Under the pieces are notes generated by a model. That model was not told the DNA's origin, ran no database searches, and saw only the letters and a list, made by a program, of their open reading frames with translations. A stretch of 64,000 nt of DNA from Danxiaibacter flavus (GTDB lineage: Bacteria; Bacteroidota; Bacteroidia; Chitinophagales; Chitinophagaceae). The stretch is from NCBI RefSeq assembly GCF_041060425.1, contig NZ_JAULBC010000002.1, positions 930,001 to 994,000 of the forward strand, given 5' to 3'. Numbering within the stretch: the first letter of the stretch is position 1; every line of letters begins with the position of its first letter. Shown here in pieces: positions 59,231 to 64,000 of this stretch. Both the position numbers and the translations under genes were made by a program.

Positions 59231-59622
59231 TGTACGATGTGAGGTAAGTACGAATTACGAGGTACGAAGTACGTTAAGTGAAACTGGCTCATACTTATGT
59301 AAGATGTCTGGTGTACGATGTACGATGTACGGTGTGGGGTGATGGGATTAAGTACGAATTACGAGGTACGAAGTACGCTACGTGAAACAGGCTCATACTT
59401 ATGTAAGATGTTAGATGTACGGTGTACGATGTGGGGTGATGTGATTAAGTACGAATTACGAGGTACGAAGTCCGTTAGGTGAGACAGGCTCAGTTTTATG
59501 TTTTATGTCAGATGTGAAACAATGTACGGTGTACGATGTAGGTAAACACCTGATACCTGACACCTGACACCTTACACCTCACTCCTTCCCCGCTGAAAGC
59601 TGATTGCTGACAGCTAATAGCT
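59228..59622. repeat. Three ~100-nt tandem units of GTACGAATTACGAGG words, then mixed words
   Basis: AAGTACGAATTACGAGGTAC begins at 59246, 59350 and 59447, so the period varies (104 and 97 nt). Units share GAAACAGGCTCATACTTATG and GATGTACGGTGTACGATG. From about 59542 come CACCTGATACCTGACACCTG words and finally AGCTGATTGCTGACAGCTAA words that end two bases before the ogt ATG. No gene in this 393-nt gap. Confidence 0.88.
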
Positions 59623-59623
59623 A

Positions 59624-60118
59624 ATGGAACTCTACTATACATATTATCAAAGCCCCATCGGTCTCCTGAAAATCGGAGGCTCGGACCACTATATTTCTGA
59701 ACTCACCTTTGTTGATAATACGGATCAGGTTACGCATGGAGAACCGGGCGTAAGCGAGGTCATGCATCAATGCACGGAAGAACTGATCGAATTTTTTAAT
59801 GGCAAAAGAAGGGTCTTTGATATTCCTGTTTACCAGCAGGGTACAGAATTTCAACAACGTGTCTGGAGTGAGTTGATCAATATCCCTTTTGGCAAAACAA
59901 TCAGCTATCTCGATCTTTCCCGCCGTCTCGGCGATCCAAAAGCCATAAGAGCTGTTGCAGCTACCAACGGCAGAAACAATATTGCCATTATTGTCCCCTG
60001 CCACCGCGTTATTGGAAGTAACAAAGCCCTGGTTGGTTATGCCGGCGGTCTCTGGCGCAAGAAATGGTTATTGGAACACGAGCTTAAAGTCGCTTACGGC
60101 GTGCAAACGCTTTTTTAG
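59624..60118 (+). CDS. ogt: Methylated-DNA--protein-cysteine methyltransferase
   Basis: 164 residues. Active-site PCHRVIGSNKALVGYAGGLW near 126-145 with the alkyl-accepting cysteine, and helix-turn-helix with the arginine finger in GDPKAIRAVAATNGRNN near 105. N-terminal ribonuclease-like domain present but no AdaA zinc domain. Repairs O6-alkylguanine by suicide transfer. Flanked on both sides by AGCTGTGAGC-type words; its TAG stop is the start of the right-hand one. Confidence 0.94.
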   Translation: MELYYTYYQSPIGLLKIGGSDHYISELTFVDNTDQVTHGEPGVSEVMHQCTEELIEFFNGKRRVFDIPVYQQGTEFQQRVWSELINIPFGKTISYLDLSRRLGDPKAIRAVAATNGRNNIAIIVPCHRVIGSNKALVGYAGGLWRKKWLLEHELKVAYGVQTLF

Positions 60119-60402
60119 CTGTGAGCAATCAGCTGTCAGCTATGAGCTTTTTAAGCGAAGGTTTCACGCGGCGGACGCCAAGGAGCGGCGGTTATGCGAT
60201 TCGATGATCAATATGTTCCTAATCCTTTAACCGTTTTTTTGCTAAGAAAAATAACTCCCCGGCGAGGCATCTGAATATTTGCATATTTACCCATTTGCAC
60301 ATTCACACATCTACCCCTTCTTCATTTTCAACTGTCAATTTTCAATTGTCAATTAATTAAAAATCATCGCACTCTCCGTACTGTAGTGTCTCCGTGGTTC
60401 AA
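60117..60402. repeat. Word repeats of four families between ogt and clpB
   Basis: 60117-60150: TAGCTGTGAGCAATCAGCTG and TCAGCTATGAGC, inverted relative to the words before ogt. 60275-60316: ATTTGCATATTTACCCATTT and GCACATTCACACATC. 60323-60355: TTTTCAACTGTCAATTTTCA and ATTGTCAATT. 60367-60402: CTCTCCGTACTG and GTCTCCGTGGTTCAAC. The stretch 60151-60270 shows nothing recognisable apart from a short GCGGCGGACGCCAAGGAGCG. No gene in this gap. Confidence 0.7.
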
Positions 60403-60431
60403 CAAAAAAATCCCACCAAAACTGGCGGGAT
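60403..60431 (-). terminator. Intrinsic terminator of clpB
   Basis: On the minus strand ATCCCGCC and GGTGGGAT form an 8-bp stem (one G-U) around a 6-nt loop, followed by seven T. It lies 24 nt after the clpB stop codon. Confidence 0.87.
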
Positions 60432-60455
60432 CTTCCTTACTAAACACATTTCTTC

Positions 60456-63065
60456 TTATTTCACTGCTTCTGCAGACTCATTCCTAAACACTACCACCCC
60501 ATCAAACACATCCACTAACACCGGGTGTTCCCTGCTCACATCACCTGCAAGAATTCTCTTACTCAATGTGTTCACTATTTCTTTCTGAATCAAACGCTTC
60601 AACGGTCTCGCACCAAACTGCGGATCGTACCCATTCTCTGAAAGAAATTCCAACAAATAATCACTAAACTCTAATGTAATTCCATTCTGCGCGACTAGCT
60701 TTTTCAACTGATCTAACTGAATCCTGACTATATTCTGTATATCTTTTTTCAACAATGGATGGAACATGATGATCTCATCAACCCTGTTCAGGAACTCAGG
60801 GCGAATTGTTTGTCTCAACAAATTCATCACTTCGGCCTTTGCCCTGTCGGTGGCCTGTTCGACGTTGCTTTCATTCACGTCTTCAAAAGCTTCCTGGATC
60901 AGGTGGCTACCGATATTGCTGGTCATAATAATTATCGTATTCTTAAAATTCACCACGCGACCTTTATTATCGGTCAAACGGCCATCATCCAATACCTGCA
61001 GCAACACGTTCCAAACATCCGGGTGAGCCTTTTCAATCTCATCCAACAACACAACACTGTAAGGTTTACGGCGAACAGATTCTGTTAACTGGCCACCTTC
61101 ATCATAACCCACATATCCGGGAGGCGCACCTACCAGGCGGGAAACTGTATGTTTTTCCTGGTACTCACTCATATCTATACGCGTCATCATTCCCTCATCA
61201 TCAAACAAATACTCTGCAAGTGCCTTAGCCAACTCTGTTTTACCAACACCGGTAGTACCAAGGAATATAAATGAACCAATAGGTTTCTTAGGATCCTGTA
61301 GACCGGCACGGCTTCTGCGGATTGCATCTGCCACCGCCACAATTGCTTCGTCCTGCCCAACAACACGCTTGTGCAATTCATCTTCCAGGTTCAGCAATTT
61401 CTCACGTTCGCTTTGCAACATTTTTGTTACAGGAATACCTGTTGATTTAGCAACGCTTTCCGCTATATCTTCCGCATCAACCTCTTCTTTCATGATCCGC
61501 TTATCGCTTATCTCAGAAAGCTGAACAGAAAGATCGGCAATCAGTTTTTCCTGCTCTTTAATCTTGCCATATCTAATCTCAGCTACTTTACCATAGTCGC
61601 CGTTACGCTCTGCTTTTTCAGCTTCCAATTTCAGCTCTTCAATACCAGCTTTTGCGTTCTGCACCTTTTCTACGAGTTCTTTTTCTTCCTTCCACTTAGC
61701 TTTGAACGTATCCCTTTCAACAGAAAGATTTGCAATTTCCGTATTCAGGTCCTTCAGCTTTGATTCATCATTTTCACGCTTGATCGCTTCTCTTTCAATT
61801 TCCAATTGCCTGATCAAACGCTCCATTTTATCCAGCTCTTCCGGCATTGAGTTCATTTCAAGACGCAACTTGGCTGCACTTTCATCAATCAGGTCAATCG
61901 CTTTATCGGGTAAAAAACGGTCGGTTATATAGCGATGCGAAAGCTCAACGGCAGCAATGATCGCTTCGTCTTTAATACGCACATGATGGTGCGTTTCATA
62001 ACGGTCCTTTAAACCACGCAGGATAGATATCGCATCTTCCACACTAGGTTCCTCAATCATTACCTTCTGGAAACGACGTTCCAGCGCCTTATCTTTCTCA
62101 AAGAATTTTTGATATTCGTTTAAGGTTGTTGCACCTATCGCTCGCAATTCACCACGCGCCAGTGCAGGCTTTAAAATGTTGGCCGCGTCCATCGCACCTT
62201 CGCCACCGCCAGCACCAACCAGTGTATGGATTTCATCTATAAATAAGATAATCTCTCCATCGCTTGTAGATACCTCTTTTACAACACTCTTTAATCGCTC
62301 TTCAAACTCACCTTTATACTTTGCACCGGCGATCAATTGGCCCATATCCAACGCAAAGATCACTTTGCTTTTCAGATTCTCAGGAACGTCACCGTTCACA
62401 ATTCGCATCGCCAAACCTTCTGCAATGGCTGTTTTACCAACGCCTGGCTCACCAACCAAAATCGGGTTATTCTTGCTTCTGCGGCTAAGAATATGAAGAG
62501 TTCTTCTTATCTCTTCATCACGGCCAATCACCGGATCAAGCTTACCTTGTCTTGCCAGCTCATTCAGGTTCTTTGCATATTTATTTAAAGCATTGAATTG
62601 TGTTTCCTGTGTTTGCGATTTTATGGATTCACCTTTACGTAAATCTTTTATCGCAGCAACCAGTCCTTTTTCTGTAAGGCCGGCATCTTTCAGCAATTTT
62701 GCCGTGTTATCATTCCCCTGTAATACTGCCAGCAATAAATGCTCAGGTGTAACAAATTCATCATCAAATTGCTTCAACACACTGTTGGCACGCAACAACA
62801 CATTATTCAGGTCGCGCGAAACAGTTTGTGCAGGATCAGCAGACGCTTTGGGTAACCGCGTTAATTGATCATTCAACTTATTCTCTACCAGGTTAAGGGT
62901 AACATTATTTTTCTTAAGCAGGTATTCAACGGGTGAATCTTCCTGCTCAAGCAACGCTTTCAACAGGTGCTCCGTTTCAATATTCGGATTGTTACCATTA
63001 AAAGCCAGTTGCTGGCTTTGCTGGATAACTTCCTGTGCTTTGATCGTATAATTATTTAAGTTCAT
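60456..63065 (-). CDS. clpB: ATP-dependent disaggregase ClpB
   Basis: 869 residues. Clp-N double repeat (NTEHLLKALLEQEDSPVEYL and PEHLLLAVLQGNDNTAKLL), AAA+ 1 with Walker A VGEPGVGKTAIAEGLAMRIV near 206, the long coiled-coil middle domain (about 410-530) that distinguishes ClpB from ClpA/C, and AAA+ 2 with FLGTTGVGKTELAKALAEYL near 605 and VVLLDEIEKAHPDVWNVLLQ. Resolubilises aggregated proteins with DnaK. Normally heat-inducible; no promoter element I trust was found upstream. Confidence 0.96.
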   Translation of the reverse strand: MNLNNYTIKAQEVIQQSQQLAFNGNNPNIETEHLLKALLEQEDSPVEYLLKKNNVTLNLVENKLNDQLTRLPKASADPAQTVSRDLNNVLLRANSVLKQFDDEFVTPEHLLLAVLQGNDNTAKLLKDAGLTEKGLVAAIKDLRKGESIKSQTQETQFNALNKYAKNLNELARQGKLDPVIGRDEEIRRTLHILSRRSKNNPILVGEPGVGKTAIAEGLAMRIVNGDVPENLKSKVIFALDMGQLIAGAKYKGEFEERLKSVVKEVSTSDGEIILFIDEIHTLVGAGGGEGAMDAANILKPALARGELRAIGATTLNEYQKFFEKDKALERRFQKVMIEEPSVEDAISILRGLKDRYETHHHVRIKDEAIIAAVELSHRYITDRFLPDKAIDLIDESAAKLRLEMNSMPEELDKMERLIRQLEIEREAIKRENDESKLKDLNTEIANLSVERDTFKAKWKEEKELVEKVQNAKAGIEELKLEAEKAERNGDYGKVAEIRYGKIKEQEKLIADLSVQLSEISDKRIMKEEVDAEDIAESVAKSTGIPVTKMLQSEREKLLNLEDELHKRVVGQDEAIVAVADAIRRSRAGLQDPKKPIGSFIFLGTTGVGKTELAKALAEYLFDDEGMMTRIDMSEYQEKHTVSRLVGAPPGYVGYDEGGQLTESVRRKPYSVVLLDEIEKAHPDVWNVLLQVLDDGRLTDNKGRVVNFKNTIIIMTSNIGSHLIQEAFEDVNESNVEQATDRAKAEVMNLLRQTIRPEFLNRVDEIIMFHPLLKKDIQNIVRIQLDQLKKLVAQNGITLEFSDYLLEFLSENGYDPQFGARPLKRLIQKEIVNTLSKRILAGDVSREHPVLVDVFDGVVVFRNESAEAVK

Positions 63066-63206
63066 AGTTATATTTTTTTCCGGCTGCTACCATAATAACC
63101 ATTTAAAAAAAGTATGGTTTACTGATAGCGCATCGTTTTATTGTTATCTTCAATAAATTTCATTTTATCACACAAAACTCAATCCAACCGTACTAACCAG
63201 GAAATT

Positions 63207-64000
63207 ATGGCACAAAAACCCGCACTCATCTGCCTGAAAGTCAGCGCACTAATGACTTTCCTGTTATTTTTTCAGACCGGATCGGCACAATACAATTTTG
63301 GGGAGTTAGACAGCAAACTACAATCACATCAAAAAGAGCTCAGCTCTAATGTGGTAACACTTATTTATAAAGGAGACAAGGTTATCTATCAAAAAGAAAT
63401 GGGAGATTTTAAGGCCAATACTGTTGCGCCGATCGCTAGTTGCAGTAAGTGGTTAACCGCGGCGCTGGTGATGCAATTTGTGGATGAAGGCAAACTGTCA
63501 CTTGATGATAAAGTGAGTAAATACCTGCCGATATTTAATCCGTATGGTAAAGGCTTTATTACAATCAGGCAATGCCTGTCTCATACTACAGGAATAGCCG
63601 GTGAGAAACCGGGATTAATGAGCATTATAAAACTGAGCCGCTATAATTCACTGGAAGAGGAAGTGAATGACTTTGCTTCAAAACATGAATTACAGGTTCA
63701 ACCAGGTATTGAATTCCGATACAGCGCAATCGGTTTGAATATTGCCGGAAGGGTTTTGGAAGTGATTGCCAAAAAACCTTTCGACAGGATTATGCAGGAA
63801 AAGCTTTTTCGCCCCTTGAATATGCGCAACACCACATTTGCGAGCGAGAAAGCGGTTAACCCCAGCGGAGGCGCGAAAAGCACCGCGAATGATTATATGA
63901 ATTTCCTGGTTATGCTGCTGAATAAGGGCATGTTTAATGGCAAAAGACTCTTATCTGAACAGTCGGTTGAATTGATGCAACAACCGGTAACCAATTTAAG
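63207..64000 (+). CDS. Serine hydrolase of the beta-lactamase/esterase type (3' end outside window)
   Basis: 264 codons are visible from ATG 63207; the end lies beyond the window. Signal peptide (VSALMTFLLFFQTGSAQ). Class C-like SxxK nucleophile in PIASCSKWLTAALVMQFVDE and the second motif in EFRYSAIGLNIAGRVLEVIA, where YSA stands in place of the usual YSN. CLSHTTGIAG and GAKSTANDYMNFLVMLLNKG are typical of this esterase/DD-peptidase family. More likely an esterase or peptidase than a resistance enzyme. Divergent from clpB. Confidence 0.9.
   Translation, partial: MAQKPALICLKVSALMTFLLFFQTGSAQYNFGELDSKLQSHQKELSSNVVTLIYKGDKVIYQKEMGDFKANTVAPIASCSKWLTAALVMQFVDEGKLSLDDKVSKYLPIFNPYGKGFITIRQCLSHTTGIAGEKPGLMSIIKLSRYNSLEEEVNDFASKHELQVQPGIEFRYSAIGLNIAGRVLEVIAKKPFDRIMQEKLFRPLNMRNTTFASEKAVNPSGGAKSTANDYMNFLVMLLNKGMFNGKRLLSEQSVELMQQPVTNL

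Noticed and set aside
59596..60150. ogt with its inverted flanks as an insertion sequence or integron cassette
   Set aside because: No transposase or integrase, no target-site duplication visible, and the same words occur at many other genes.
1964..60402. Interpretation of the intergenic word arrays as CRISPR arrays
   Set aside because: Repeat units are degenerate, lack regular unique spacers, come in inverted pairs, and there are no cas genes.
1..64000. tRNA, rRNA or known riboswitch genes
   Set aside because: Reading the intergenic regions on both strands showed no cloverleaf, rRNA stretch or recognisable riboswitch core; a covariance-model scan would be needed to exclude them fully.

Overview
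The window comes from a Bacteroidota chromosome, most likely a member of the Chitinophagaceae. Evidence: most genes lack Shine-Dalgarno sequences; the best promoters fit the Bacteroidota TTTG-N19-TAnnTTTG type; and the gene content is typical of the group (DUF2851 and DUF2520 proteins, a short LeuA, a kdp operon with its own outer-membrane barrel, a lysine-rich TopA tail). This is inference from gene content, not from a marker gene. No rRNA, tRNA, CRISPR array, transposase or phage gene was seen. A run of 100 N at 11347-11446 marks an assembly gap inside a tandem repeat.

Layout. 1-3700: a FUSC-type membrane transporter cut by the left edge and a helical-repeat protein. 3902-10826: leucine genes leuA-leuC-(methyltransferase)-leuD-(twin ABC ATPase)-leuB. 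10943-19187: isoleucine/valine operon ilvD-ilvB-ilvN-(DinB)-ilvC-ilvA, preceded by an unannotated 32-codon leader peptide rich in Ile and Val and by a transcription attenuator. 19325-24175: DUF92 membrane protein, then an ECF42-like sigma factor cluster with two YCII/DGPF proteins, DinB, VOC and TfoX-N proteins. 24365-34764: a GNAT acetyltransferase, then the high-affinity potassium uptake system: two tiny membrane peptides (the second is KdpF), KdpA, KdpB, KdpC, a porin-like barrel, a KdpD input module without kinase, and a separate HAMP-PAS histidine kinase. 35011-44427: lipA, an exported protein, OsmC, DUF2851, Maf, UbiA prenyltransferase, KdsC-like phosphatase, IscX, ferredoxin, DUF2520 and an alpha/beta hydrolase. 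44627-52943 (all minus): a LacI-controlled cluster of ribokinase, exported ADP-ribosylglycohydrolase, GRP-family transporter, lipoprotein quinoprotein dehydrogenase and exported nucleoside hydrolase, which together look like a ribose-scavenging pathway. 53308-64000: topA, a SirB1-like protein, dps, OsmC, csaA, ogt, clpB and a serine hydrolase cut by the right edge.

The most unusual feature is the intergenic DNA. Most gaps are built from short quasi-periodic words (period about 6-10 nt) arranged as inverted repeats around a unique loop. About a dozen word families recur, and different gaps use different words. In at least fifteen genes the stop codon lies in, or directly against, the first word. 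Some palindromes are perfect over 19-31 bp and some are nested (one family enclosing another or a terminator). In places the words supply the last or first codons of proteins. The two results most worth following are this stop-codon-anchored hairpin system and the ilv leader-peptide attenuator, whose readthrough RNA crosses a 101-nt tandem repeat before reaching ilvD.
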